Counted from the first letter of the stretch, positions 54,443-62,988 are shown. The stretch is 64,000 nucleotides of DNA from Halogeometricum limi (GCF_900115785.1 NZ_FOYS01000004.1:310001-374000), one strand, 5' to 3'. The notes: generated by a model not told the origin, from the sequence alone. Program-made: numbers and translations.

Positions 54443-55561
54443 ATGGTCTCGTACTTCACTCGTCGACAGGTCCTCGGCACGCTCGGGTCCGGTGCCCTCG
54501 CCGGTACCGCCGGGTGCCTCGGCACGCTCGGATTCGAGACGCAGTCGGCGTGGCGCGACCCCCCACTCGTCGAGAACCGACCCGACGCCGTCTACGTCCC
54601 CGCCATCACCGAAGGGATGGCGATGTTCGGACGGACCACCGTCGGCCCCTACGGCGTCGCTCTCACCTACTCGTACCCGCACCGCTTCTGGACGCTGACG
54701 GGCACGGAGTTCTCGAAAACCGTCGTGGAGTCCGAGGACTCCGTCCACCTGATGGCGTCGCTGTGGGACGCCGAGACGAACACGGTCCTCCCCGTCGACT
54801 CCGGCGTCACCGTCGAGGTGACGCGGGACGGCGAACTCGTGACGCAGGAGGTGGCCTACCCGATGCTCTCCCAGCAGATGGGGATGCACTACGGGTCGAA
54901 CTACGCGCTGGACGGCGAGGGCGACTACGAGGTCAGCGTCCGCGTCGGCGGCGTCTCACTCCGTCGGACGGGAGCGTTCGAGGGACGATTCGAGACGCCC
55001 GAGACGGCGACGTTCGACGTGACGTTCGACACCGACGAGTTGTACGACGTACCGATAGAGAGCCCGGAGAACCCCGGTTCGAGGGGAGCGATTCCCCCGA
55101 TGGAAATGATGGGTATCCCCGTCGGACGCGCACCCGACCCGGAGTCGCTCCCCGGCGACCACCTCGGCCGGGCGACGACCGGTGACGCCGTCTTCCACGC
55201 GTTCGCCGTCGGCGTCGACGGCGGTGACGGCGCAGACGACGGAGCGGACGAAGCGGCCGCCCGATTCGGGGACGACCCGTATCTCTACGTCTCCGCACGG
55301 ACGCCGTACAACGGTATCGTCCTGCCGATGATGGGTCTCTCGGCGACGCTGTCGCGCGACGGCGAGACGGTCGCGGAGACCGAACTCGCGCGGACGCTCG
55401 ACCCCGAACTCGGCTACCACTACGGGGCGCACGCCGACTCGGTCGAACCCGGCGACGAACTCCGCGTCGCCGTCGACGTGCCGCCGCAGGTGGCCCGCCA
55501 CGACGGCTACGAGACGGCGTTCGTCGAGATGGGACCGACGACGTTCACCGTCCCCGAGTGA
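54443..55561 (+). CDS. Tat-exported lipoprotein, P19/Tp34-like metal-binding family
   Basis: 372 residues. The N-terminus YFTRRQVLGTLGSGALAGTAGC is a twin-arginine signal with a lipobox ending in Cys. The mature part has two copies of an immunoglobulin-like beta domain carrying MHYGSNYALDGEGDYEV and YHYGAHADSVEPGDEL. These resemble the HYGxN metal-site segment of P19/Tp34 iron-transport lipoproteins. Several MxM or MMG clusters (GMAMFG, MEMMGIP, LPMMGL) could bind copper or iron. It heads a three-gene operon with a C2H2-like membrane protein and a polytopic membrane protein. Confidence 0.68.
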   Translation: MVSYFTRRQVLGTLGSGALAGTAGCLGTLGFETQSAWRDPPLVENRPDAVYVPAITEGMAMFGRTTVGPYGVALTYSYPHRFWTLTGTEFSKTVVESEDSVHLMASLWDAETNTVLPVDSGVTVEVTRDGELVTQEVAYPMLSQQMGMHYGSNYALDGEGDYEVSVRVGGVSLRRTGAFEGRFETPETATFDVTFDTDELYDVPIESPENPGSRGAIPPMEMMGIPVGRAPDPESLPGDHLGRATTGDAVFHAFAVGVDGGDGADDGADEAAARFGDDPYLYVSARTPYNGIVLPMMGLSATLSRDGETVAETELARTLDPELGYHYGAHADSVEPGDELRVAVDVPPQVARHDGYETAFVEMGPTTFTVPE

Positions 55562-55611
55562 CGCGACGAGCGACGGCACGACGCCAGCGAGCACACCACA
55601 GACACGAAGCC

Positions 55612-55908
55612 ATGGAGAACACGACGACGGAACCGACGGAACCGACGGAGGCGACGAGGACGACTGGGGAGACGACGAACGGGGGCACCTGTCGCGTCTG
55701 CGGTCGGACGTTCCCGGAGACGCGCTTGCTCGTCCTCCACCGCGGCGTCCGCCACCCGAGCGTCCTCACCGACGCGGAGCGAGAGGCGTACCGGGAGGCG
55801 TACCGAGCGGAAGAAGAAGAGATTCGGTCGTTCAGGCTCCGAGCGCTCGTCGTGCTCGTCGTCCTCTACTTCGGCTTTCTCTTCCTCTACGCCGGGTTCG
55901 CGGGGTGA
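55612..55908 (+). CDS. C2H2-zinc-finger, single-TM small protein
   Basis: 98 residues. A Thr/Glu-rich leader is followed by one C2H2-type finger (TCRVCGRTFPETRLLVLHRGVRH). A membrane helix follows (LRALVVLVVLYFGFLFLYAGF). The 51-bp gap from the upstream lipoprotein and the 4-nt overlap with the next gene indicate operon membership. It could be a metal-sensing or trafficking subunit. The function is not known. The ATG at 55612 fits; the frame is open from 55558. Confidence 0.7.
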   Translation: MENTTTEPTEPTEATRTTGETTNGGTCRVCGRTFPETRLLVLHRGVRHPSVLTDAEREAYREAYRAEEEEIRSFRLRALVVLVVLYFGFLFLYAGFAG

Positions 55909-57365
55909 CCACCGTGCCCGACACAGACAGACTCCTCGCGCGCACGCTCTCGGCCTGCTTGGCACTCGTGGGCGTGCTTCTCCTCGCCCGCGGCGTCGAC
56001 GCGAGCAACGCGGCCGTCGGCCTCGGCGACGCCTCCAGAGACCCCCTCAGCGTCCCGCGATGGCTGTACGTCGCCACCGGCGGCGCGACCATCGGCGCGT
56101 CCGCCCTCCTCGCCAGTTTCGTCACCGACCGCCGACTCGTCCGCCGCATCCACCGCTGGTCGGTGACGACCCCCGACCGAGCGACGGCGCGTCGCGTCGG
56201 CGTCGCCGCCGGCAACGCACTCGGCCTCGGACTCCTCGCACTCGTCGTCTATCGGGGGTTCGCCGGGCCGCAGATTCCGACGGTGAACCTCGCCGTCGTG
56301 TTCGTCTTCGCGGGGATGCGCGCCGGACTCACGATGTTCGCGTACCTCGTCGGGAACGCCTGGCCCGCGCTGAACCCGTGGCGCGCCGTCGCCCGGCGTC
56401 TCCCAAACGGGTTCGTCTCCTACCCCGTCCGAGTGGGCCGGTGGCCCGCCGTCGCCGGACTCCTCGCGCTCGTCTGGATGGAGACGACCACCGGGATGAC
56501 GAAGCGGCCCGAACTCCTCGCGAGCGTCGTGCTCGCGTACTCGGTGCTCACCGTCGTCGGTGCCGTCGTCGTCGGCGTCGGCCCGTGGTTCCGCAACGTC
56601 GACCCCGTCTCGGTGTTCTTCCGGTTCTACGGCCGCGTGGCACCGCTCTCGTGGGACGGCGGCACGCTTCGTCTCACGCTCCCGGGGATGCGGCTCGTCG
56701 GCGACGACGATGCGAGCGAGGGCGACGCCGCGGCCGACGGTGTCGCCGCGAACGGTGCCGTGGACGGACCGTCAGACGTGGCGTTCGCCGTCCTCCTCGT
56801 CTGGGAACTCACCTACAGCGGGTTCGTCACGACCGAACGGGGAGCGACCGTCGTCCGGGCACTCGTCGACGTCGGCCTCCCGCCCCTCGCCGTCTACGGC
56901 GGCCTCTACCTCCTCGGGTTCGCGGCGTTCGTCGGCGCGTACGTCCTCGCCGCCCGGGTGTCCGCGTCGCGGTTGCAGACGCACCGCAGGGCGCGGGAAC
57001 TCGCCGTCCAGTTCGCGCCTCCGCTCCTCGTCATCGCGGCGGGCTACCACCTCGCGCACTACCTCGCGTTCTTCGTCTCTCTCACCCCGTCGTTGGCCGC
57101 CGTCCTCGCCGCTCCGCTCTCGACGCCGGCGAATCCCCTCGTCCTGACGTTGCCGTCGTGGGTGAGCGCGGCCAACATCGTGTTCGTCCTCGGCGGCCAT
57201 CTCTTGGCCATCTGGGTGGCGCACTCGACGGCGTACCGCCTGTTTCCGAGTCGGATGCAGGCGATTCGGAGTCAGTACCCGTTCGTCGTCGTGATGATGG
57301 GCTACACGGCGGCGAGTCTGTGGCTCATCTCGCTTCCCACGTCGCCGCCGCCGTTCCTGCCGTGA
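55905..57365 (+). CDS. polytopic membrane protein, probable transporter component
   Basis: 486 residues with about 11-12 hydrophobic helices and no hydrophilic domain beyond a short acidic loop (near 266-285). A GTG start overlaps the previous stop by 4 nt. Segments such as PPLLVIAAGYHLAHYLAFFV contain paired His residues in a helix, which could bind metal. The protein is unfamiliar. Its operon with a P19-like lipoprotein suggests it is the membrane partner in metal uptake, as P19-type lipoproteins pair with a permease elsewhere. Confidence 0.6.
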   Translation: MTTVPDTDRLLARTLSACLALVGVLLLARGVDASNAAVGLGDASRDPLSVPRWLYVATGGATIGASALLASFVTDRRLVRRIHRWSVTTPDRATARRVGVAAGNALGLGLLALVVYRGFAGPQIPTVNLAVVFVFAGMRAGLTMFAYLVGNAWPALNPWRAVARRLPNGFVSYPVRVGRWPAVAGLLALVWMETTTGMTKRPELLASVVLAYSVLTVVGAVVVGVGPWFRNVDPVSVFFRFYGRVAPLSWDGGTLRLTLPGMRLVGDDDASEGDAAADGVAANGAVDGPSDVAFAVLLVWELTYSGFVTTERGATVVRALVDVGLPPLAVYGGLYLLGFAAFVGAYVLAARVSASRLQTHRRARELAVQFAPPLLVIAAGYHLAHYLAFFVSLTPSLAAVLAAPLSTPANPLVLTLPSWVSAANIVFVLGGHLLAIWVAHSTAYRLFPSRMQAIRSQYPFVVVMMGYTAASLWLISLPTSPPPFLP

Positions 57366-57467
57366 CTGGGGGCGAACCGACTGTGACCGGTCGGGCGAAC
57401 CGGCCATCGCCGCCGCACGCCGTTCCGCAACCGCTTTGACACCGGCCGCCGACCGAACCGAGGGAAC

Positions 57468-58775
57468 ATGCTCCTCGCCGGAACCGTCATCGCCGACTCC
57501 CAGACCGTCATCGACGACGGGGCCGTCGTCGTCGACGCCGACCGTATCGAAGCCGTCGGCGACAGAACCGAGGTAGAAGCCGCCCATCCGGACCACGAGG
57601 TGCGCGAGTTCGACCTGCTCTTGCCGGGACTCGTCGGCGGTCACGTCCACTCCGTCCAGAGCCTCGGCCGAGGCATCGCCGACGACACCGCCCTCCTCGA
57701 TTGGCTGTTCGACCACGTCCTCCCGATGGAGGCGTCGCTGGACGCCGAGGGGATGCGCACCGCGGCCGAACTGGGCTACCTCGAACTGTTAGAGAGCGGT
57801 ACGACCACCGTCGTCGACCACCTCTCCGTCGCGCACGCCGCGGAGGCGTTCGAGGCGGCGGGCGAACTCGGCATCCGCGGCCGACTCGGGAAAGTGATGA
57901 TGGACCAGCGCGCGCCCGACGGCCTGCTGGAGGAGACCGAGGACGCCCTCGCCGAAACCGAACGACTCGTCCAGACGTACCACGACAGCCACGACGGCCG
58001 AATCAGGTACGCGGTGACGCCACGTTTCGCCGTCAGTTGCACCGAAGAATGTCTCCGCGGTGCCCGAGACATCGCGGACCGGTACGACGGCGTCACCATC
58101 CACACGCACGCGAGCGAGAACCCCGACGAGATTGCGACCGTCGAAGAAGACACCGGGATGCGCAACATCGAGTGGCTCCACGAAGTCGGCTTAACCGGCG
58201 AGGACGTCGTGCTCGCACACTGCGTCCACACCTCCGAGGCCGAACGCGAACTCCTCGCGGAGACGGGCACGAACGTCACCTACTGCCCCTCCTCGAACAT
58301 GAAACTCGCCTCGGGCATCGCCCCCGTCGTCGACTACCTCGAACGCGGCATCACCGTCGCTCTCGGTAACGACGGCCCGCCGTGTAACAACACGCTCGAC
58401 CCGTTCACCGAGATGAAGCAGGCGAGCCTCCTGCAGAAAGTCGCGGCGTCGGACCCGAAAACGACGCCCGCGCGAGTTGTCTTCGAGATGGCGACGGTGA
58501 ACGGCGCGCGGGCCGCCGGGTTCGAGGACGTCGGCGAACTCCGCGAGGGGTGGAAAGCCGACGTCGTCGCACTCGACACCGACCTCACCCGAGCGACGCC
58601 CCTTCACGACGCGCTCTCGCACCTCGTCTTCGGCGCGCACGGCGACGACGTGCTGTTCACGATGGTCGACGGCGAAGTCGTGTACGACGAGGCGTTCGGC
58701 GGCCTCCAGACGGGGGACGCCGACGAGATTCGTCGCCGCGCCCGCGAGGTGGAGTTCGACGGCAAGCCGACGTAA
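57468..58775 (+). CDS. amidohydrolase, adenosine/5'-methylthioadenosine/S-adenosylhomocysteine deaminase-like
   Basis: 435 residues, the normal length for the MTA/SAH deaminase (TrzN-like) branch. Metal and catalytic residues are visible: GGHVHSVQ (HxH), HTHASEN (His and Glu), LAHCVHTS (His) and LGNDGPPCNNTLD (Asp). The C-terminal segment RGITVALGNDG...MATVNGARAAG is family-typical. It likely removes ammonia from a purine nucleoside or related compound. The exact substrate is not proven. Confidence 0.85.
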   Translation: MLLAGTVIADSQTVIDDGAVVVDADRIEAVGDRTEVEAAHPDHEVREFDLLLPGLVGGHVHSVQSLGRGIADDTALLDWLFDHVLPMEASLDAEGMRTAAELGYLELLESGTTTVVDHLSVAHAAEAFEAAGELGIRGRLGKVMMDQRAPDGLLEETEDALAETERLVQTYHDSHDGRIRYAVTPRFAVSCTEECLRGARDIADRYDGVTIHTHASENPDEIATVEEDTGMRNIEWLHEVGLTGEDVVLAHCVHTSEAERELLAETGTNVTYCPSSNMKLASGIAPVVDYLERGITVALGNDGPPCNNTLDPFTEMKQASLLQKVAASDPKTTPARVVFEMATVNGARAAGFEDVGELREGWKADVVALDTDLTRATPLHDALSHLVFGAHGDDVLFTMVDGEVVYDEAFGGLQTGDADEIRRRAREVEFDGKPT

Positions 58776-58793
58776 TCGACCGGACCGCCCCGG

Positions 58794-59942
58794 TCAGACC
58801 GTCTCGTGTCTGGCGACCCACTCGCGGCCCTCGCGCCGAACGTCCGAGACGACGCGGAACCGTATCTGTTGCTCCTGTCTCGTCACGACCGGGAACTCGT
58901 AGTGTTCGGCGTCGTACCCCGGCGGACTCCCCGTCTCCGCTCGCTCGTCGACGAACGCGCGGTGCGCGTCGAGTCGCTCCTCGACGACGCGGCGAGACAG
59001 GTCCGGCGCGTCGGCCGCGCGGGCGTCGAACGCCTCCACGAACGCGTCTTCGAGTTCGTAGCCGATGGAGTTACGCGCGGCGACCATCGCCGCCACCGAC
59101 GTGGTTCCGGTCCCGAAGAACGGGTCCAGGACGGTGTCGCCGTAGACGGAGTACATGTTCACGAGACGGTACGGAATCGCGAACGGGAACGCCGCCGTTC
59201 GCTCCCGGAGTTCGTCCGCCGCGTCGGCGTCCTCGCTCGTGTCGCCGTCGCTGTCGGTGCCGTCGCCGTCGTCGCTGTCGGTGCCGTCGCCGTCTACCCG
59301 GACCGCTCGGCCCCGCGCCGCCGTCTCGTCTGCGACGCGTTGCGACGCGCCGGTGACGTCCGTCCAGACGTCTGTGAACCAGGCGTTTCGCTCCTCCCAG
59401 AAGTAGGCCGACTCGTAGCGCAGAGGGTCACGAGGTTCGAAGGAACGCGAGTCGGTGCCGTTTCTGAACACGAGAACGTACTCGTGTTCGAGCGTCACGT
59501 AGGCGTTCGGCGGGAGCATCCCGCTTCCCATGAACTTCGCCGCACTGTTCGTCGGCTTGCGCCAGAGGACGTCCGGCAGCGGTTCGAACCCGCGCTCGAC
59601 GAACGCCTCCGTCACGCGGGCGTGGTTCGGGTACACCCGAAAGCTGTCGCCGACGGTTCGCGTCGCGTCGCCGACGTTGACGCAGGCGATACCGCCCGCC
59701 ACGAGGACGCGTTCGACTTCGGACCAAACGTCGTCTAACACCGCGTGCATCGCCTCGAACGCCCGTTCGCCGTCGCCGTCGGCGAGGGCCTCCTCCGCGT
59801 CGTCGTCGAGCGTCGAGAACAGGTCGTCCCACATCTCGACCATCGGATACGGCGGCGAGGTGACGACGAGGTCCACGCTGTCGTCGGCGACGTCGCTCAT
59901 CTCTCGGGCGTCGCCGGTGACGACGCGGTGTCGTGACTCCAC
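58794..59942 (-). CDS. zim: orphan DNA methyltransferase of beta class (Zim-like CTAG methylase)
   Basis: 382 residues. Motif order is beta class: the catalytic VVTSPPYPMVEMW (TSPPY, residues 28-32) precedes the SAM-binding LDPFFGTGTTSVAAM. No restriction endonuclease is nearby, as for the conserved haloarchaeal orphan methylase Zim, which modifies CTAG. CTAG is rare in this window, consistent with that lineage. A low-complexity Asp/Gly/Thr insertion (about residues 218-238) interrupts the target-recognition region. GTG start at 59942, with a TATA-like GTTATATC on the minus strand near 59970. Confidence 0.78.
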   Translation of the reverse strand: MESRHRVVTGDAREMSDVADDSVDLVVTSPPYPMVEMWDDLFSTLDDDAEEALADGDGERAFEAMHAVLDDVWSEVERVLVAGGIACVNVGDATRTVGDSFRVYPNHARVTEAFVERGFEPLPDVLWRKPTNSAAKFMGSGMLPPNAYVTLEHEYVLVFRNGTDSRSFEPRDPLRYESAYFWEERNAWFTDVWTDVTGASQRVADETAARGRAVRVDGDGTDSDDGDGTDSDGDTSEDADAADELRERTAAFPFAIPYRLVNMYSVYGDTVLDPFFGTGTTSVAAMVAARNSIGYELEDAFVEAFDARAADAPDLSRRVVEERLDAHRAFVDERAETGSPPGYDAEHYEFPVVTRQEQQIRFRVVSDVRREGREWVARHETV

Positions 59943-60071
59943 GATGGCGAACCCACGGTTCGAAATCTGATATAACCTTCCCCTGTTCGCGGCGGCGTCG
60001 TCGGGCGGCGAGGACGCTCCGGGGCGAAGCGAACAGTCGGCGGAGAGAACTCCCCGAACCGCCGCGCGGCC

Positions 60072-60494
60072 TCACTCCTCGTCGAAGTACTCGTCGAACA
60101 GCGCGGAGACGCGGGACTCGATGTCGCCGCGAATCTCGCGGACGCGTTCTGCGTCCTTCCCGTCGGGGTCTTCGAGGGCCCAGTCGCGCACGTCCACGCC
60201 GTCGGCGTCGAGTTCGAGCGTCGAACAGCCCATCGTCGCCACGACGTCACAGGACTCCAACTCCTCGGTCGACACCTCTCGCGGCGTCCGGTCGGAGACG
60301 TCGACGCCCAGTTCCCGCATCGTCTCGACGACGCCGTCGTGGACGTGGTCTGCGGGGTGCGTCCCGCCGGTCACGATTTCGACTCGGCCGCCGAGTCCGC
60401 GGCGGTCGCGTTCTCGCTCGGCGAACGCCGTCGACATCTGACTTCGACCGGCGTTCTGCACGCAGACGAATCCGAAGCGCACTGGGTCGCTCAT
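60072..60494 (-). CDS. low-molecular-weight phosphotyrosine-phosphatase / arsenate-reductase family protein
   Basis: 140 residues. The P-loop is FVCVQNAGRSQMS (C-x5-R-S). DWALEDPDGKD contributes the general-acid Asp. CDVVATMGCSTLELD adds a further Cys pair region, as in thiol-linked arsenate reductases. It either dephosphorylates a protein or reduces arsenate. Neighbours do not decide. The ATG at 60494 precedes MSDPVRFGFV. It is transcribed leftward, away from zim. Confidence 0.82.
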   Translation of the reverse strand: MSDPVRFGFVCVQNAGRSQMSTAFAERERDRRGLGGRVEIVTGGTHPADHVHDGVVETMRELGVDVSDRTPREVSTEELESCDVVATMGCSTLELDADGVDVRDWALEDPDGKDAERVREIRGDIESRVSALFDEYFDEE

Positions 60495-60576
60495 ACGTGA
60501 AAGCGACCACACACCTAATAAGCAGTTACTATGTGTGCTCTGTAGCGATATAGAGAGAGAGACCGAACGGGCCGGG

Positions 60577-60768
60577 TTACGCGTCGTCTTCGTCGTCGTC
60601 CTTCATCTCTCCCAGACGGTCGACGAGCGCGTCGGTCGACACGTCGCTCTCGACGGTGACGGTTCCTTCGTGCTCGTGTTCGTGGCTCTCGACGCCCTCG
60701 GACCCGTCGTCCTCGTCGTTCGACTGTTGACGCTCCTGCTCTGACTCGTCGTAGCTTCCGAAGCCCAT
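60577..60768 (-). CDS. DUF5786-family small acidic protein
   Basis: 63 residues beginning MGFGSYDESEQERQQSNDED, the diagnostic start of this haloarchaeal family. The rest is very acidic, with a His-rich short stretch (SHEHEHEGT), then a small helix (STDALVDRLGEM). It may bind metal through the His/Glu cluster. The function is unknown. The frame is open from 60801, but the family starts at 60768. Confidence 0.8.
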   Translation of the reverse strand: MGFGSYDESEQERQQSNDEDDGSEGVESHEHEHEGTVTVESDVSTDALVDRLGEMKDDDEDDA

Positions 60769-60895
60769 GGGGGTCGTTCCCGGGTAGGAGGGAAGAAACA
60801 CACGGTGTCGCCGTCGTGTGCGAGCCGTGAGCGTGAGTCGGTGTCGACCGCCCCGAGTCGTCGCCGCGGGGATTCGGCGACGGGGGCGACCGGTG

Positions 60896-61399
60896 CTACG
60901 CTCTGCGGACGATTTCGCGAAGTTGCTCGAAGACGTCCGGGCGGTGTTCCGCGAGGAGTCGGACGTCGGCGGCGACTTCGTCTCTCATCCGCTCTCGGAG
61001 GCGCGCGACCGTCTCGCGGTACTCGTCCGCGTCGGCGTCGCCCGCTTCGAGACGCGCCCGTTCGACGTTCGTGAGCAGTCCCCGCCGCGTCTCCGCCTCC
61101 GGGGCGAAGAACTCAGTGGGAATTCGGTCGGCGAGGTCGGCCGACGCGACGGTGTCCGTCTCCGGGTCGTGGACGACCAGACCCGCGTGAATCAGCTTCG
61201 GGAGGTGGACGTGGACGATCTCCGCTTTGACGTCCAAGCGGTCGCTGTCGCCCACGTCTCGGTCGCTGAGTCGCGAGGCGACGGCGTCCACCGTCATCGG
61301 ACGGCCAGCGCCGTCGAGTTCGTAGAGGAGGGCCCGTCGGAGGTCACTAGAGAGCGCAGAGTAGACGTCGTCCCAGTCGACTAAAACGTTCTCTGGCAT
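60896..61399 (-). CDS. DUF7344-type winged-helix protein
   Basis: 167 residues. The N-terminal 95 residues (VYSALSSDLRRALLYELDGAG ... VHVHLPKLIHAGLVVHDPETDTV) form a winged helix of the haloarchaeal DUF7344 type. The C-terminal part is helical (RGLLTNVERARLEAGDADADEYR). It is a probable transcription regulator. The target is unknown; the nearest divergent gene is the DUF4352 protein. Confidence 0.75.
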   Translation of the reverse strand: MPENVLVDWDDVYSALSSDLRRALLYELDGAGRPMTVDAVASRLSDRDVGDSDRLDVKAEIVHVHLPKLIHAGLVVHDPETDTVASADLADRIPTEFFAPEAETRRGLLTNVERARLEAGDADADEYRETVARLRERMRDEVAADVRLLAEHRPDVFEQLREIVRRA

Positions 61400-61767
61400 G
61401 TTGTGTTTAAATAACCGTGTCCCGTCGCGATAAGAGATTCGGCTAGCCGTCCATCGATATCCGGTGTGGGTACCACGTCCGTCGTCCGTCTCCTCCAGAA
61501 GTCGCAGTACGACTCGCGAACAGATTAATTTCTCAGTCCGGGTCGGCCGAACGCGAAGGTGCGGTCACGTCGTCGGTGGTCTCGGGGACGGCCCAGTCGT
61601 CGAGGGCCCGCGCGTCGTGAAACTGGCCGTCCCATATTAATAAACACATCAACCAATCTGCCATACCGGTTAGAAGGAATGGAAGTGGCCACTCGACCGT
61701 TCACCCTGTTGAACGGGTTTCGTCACGTGAGGGTAGCCGCACGTAGTGACACTGGGAGAACATTTAA
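61400..61767. other. 368-bp gap, AT-richer than surroundings
   Basis: The gap is noticeably AT-rich around 61515-61535 and 61630-61680. It contains one possible small minus-strand ORF (61533-61664) and the TATA element of the DUF4352 gene. A CTAG occurs near 61442. Confidence 0.5.
61533..61664 (-). CDS. possible small protein, 43 residues
   Basis: The frame reads MADWLMCLLIWDGQFHDARA... and ends ...TDDVTAPSRSADPD. It has a hydrophobic Trp-rich start and an acidic haloarchaeal-like C-terminal half, which is better than random composition. No family is recognised and no TATA box is obvious upstream, so it could equally be the 3' remnant of a longer gene. Confidence 0.25.
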   Translation of the reverse strand: MADWLMCLLIWDGQFHDARALDDWAVPETTDDVTAPSRSADPD

Positions 61768-61770
61768 ATG
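61761..61770 (+). promoter_or_regulatory. TATA box overlapping the first ATG of the DUF4352 gene
   Basis: CATTTAAATG is the best TATA element upstream. It contains the ATG at 61768, so transcription would begin near 61790 and the ATG at 61819 would be the real start. Confidence 0.45.
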
Positions 61771-62694
61771 TCGATGTACAGTCATGAAAATGTGTCATTC
61801 TCAGATACTATTCCAGGGATGAAGGGTGGATCGACCATCCGAAACGTCCTGGTCGGAATCGTGTACGTATTCCTGCTTCCACTGTTGTTCGCACTGCTTC
61901 CCGTGACGGTCGGCCTGATAGTGGGTATGAACGTCGGTGGTGCCGCGGGCAAACTTTCTGTCCTCCCGGGTGTCGGCGACGGCGGTGGTGCGATCGCGGG
62001 CGTTGCGGCAGGCGTCTACGCGGTCTTGATTCTCGGCGTCCTCGGAGCAGTCGTCCCCAGCGACGATACGGCCGAGGCACCGGAGCAGAACGTCGAAGGT
62101 GCGACTGGCGAGGCGGCGACCGCCGCTGACGGCGGTAACCAAGGCGCAACCGCCGAAGAGAGTTCGACGGCGGCACCCGAGCCGACCGTGACTGCGACAC
62201 CAAAGTCAACCCCGGAGCCAACAGCCGAGCCGACACCGGAACCCACGCCAACGGCGACAACTCAGCCGGAGATGCCGATGCACGATGTCGGCGAGTCGTT
62301 CACCGTCGGCGACGGTGAGATGTCTATCGAGTACACCGTAACTGACGTGACGACAGCGGACAACGTCGGCGGCGAGTACGGCGAGGACGCCGATGGGGAG
62401 TTCGTCATCGTGACGATGTCGATGGAGAACGTCGGCGATGAATCGCTAGACATCACGTCCCGACCGTTCACAGTTGTCGATTCGGAGGGTCGTGAATTCG
62501 AGGTAGACACTAATGCGATGGTTTACGCGGAGGACTCTATCGTCTTCGAGCAACTGAATCCTGGTCTGTCGAAAGAGGGTGTCGTGATCTTCGACGTGAA
62601 TCCCGATGGCGAATACACGATGCATATCGCCCCCGCTGGGATGTTCTCGACGGCGACAACTCACCGCGTCGCGATTAGCGGCGAGATACAGTAG
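61768..62694 (+). CDS. DUF4352-domain surface protein
   Basis: 308 residues as an open frame; probably 291 from the ATG at 61819, given the position of the TATA box. Two membrane helices (IRNVLVGIVYVFLLPLLFAL and AGVAAGVYAVLILGVLGAVV) are followed by a Thr/Pro-rich linker with TPEPT repeats, usually glycosylated in haloarchaea. The C-terminal DUF4352 beta domain (MSIEYTVTDVTTADNVG, VTMSMENVGDESLDI, FTVVDSEGREFEV) follows. Its codon use is slightly less GC-rich than its neighbours, and it sits beside a tRNA gene, which fits an accessory gene. Confidence 0.75.
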   Translation: MSMYSHENVSFSDTIPGMKGGSTIRNVLVGIVYVFLLPLLFALLPVTVGLIVGMNVGGAAGKLSVLPGVGDGGGAIAGVAAGVYAVLILGVLGAVVPSDDTAEAPEQNVEGATGEAATAADGGNQGATAEESSTAAPEPTVTATPKSTPEPTAEPTPEPTPTATTQPEMPMHDVGESFTVGDGEMSIEYTVTDVTTADNVGGEYGEDADGEFVIVTMSMENVGDESLDITSRPFTVVDSEGREFEVDTNAMVYAEDSIVFEQLNPGLSKEGVVIFDVNPDGEYTMHIAPAGMFSTATTHRVAISGEIQ

Positions 62695-62751
62695 TCAGAA
62701 AAGAACTGACCCAGTCGTTCCGTATCTGTAAGAAGAGAGGTGGTGGACCGA

Positions 62752-62801
62752 GGCAGATTCGAACCTCACTCGCTCACTGCGTTCGCTCGCTGGTTCGAAT
62801 C
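62752..62801. repeat. tRNA T-arm-like inverted repeat near tRNA-Val
   Basis: GATTCGAACC (62756-62765) and GGTTCGAATC (62792-62801) form a 10-bp inverted repeat. The left arm with its flank (GGCAGATTCGAAC, 62752-62764) repeats directly inside the tRNA-Val gene at 62922-62934. Between the arms are AGCGAACG/GTGAGCG-type sequences. It could be a partial tRNA copy left by integration. Confidence 0.55.
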
Positions 62802-62843
62802 TTCGGCTACCACACACTTCGACGGACGCTCCTCGCTCCGCTC

Positions 62844-62883
62844 ACGGCTTCGCCGTTCGCATTCGAGGTCGAACACGACCTCG
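62844..62883. repeat. two hairpins upstream of tRNA-Val
   Basis: ACGGC TTC GCCGT (62844-62856) and CGAGGTCG AACA CGACCTCG (62864-62883) are close inverted repeats in the gap between the tRNA-like repeat and tRNA-Val. They may be termination or processing structures. Confidence 0.45.
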
Positions 62884-62913
62884 CGTCGCTCGTCGTTGCG
62901 AGGAATCAGAAAA

Positions 62914-62988
62914 TGGGTTGGGGCAGATTCGAACTGCCGACCTGCTCCGTGTGAAGGAGCCGTCATAACCTGGCTAGACCACCAACCC
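62914..62988 (-). tRNA. tRNA-Val (anticodon CAC)
   Basis: A 75-nt cloverleaf. The acceptor stem is GGGTTGG/CCAACCC with discriminator A. The anticodon stem is GCTCC/GGAGC with loop TTCACAC, giving anticodon CAC for GUG codons. The T arm contains GTTCGAATC. The CCA end is not encoded. It lies in an islet-like setting between DUF4352 and DUF7553 genes. Confidence 0.9.

Noticed and set aside
61559-61822. 87-codon plus-strand frame
   Set aside because: Composition is Arg-rich and then noise. It overlaps the TATA box and the start of the DUF4352 gene.
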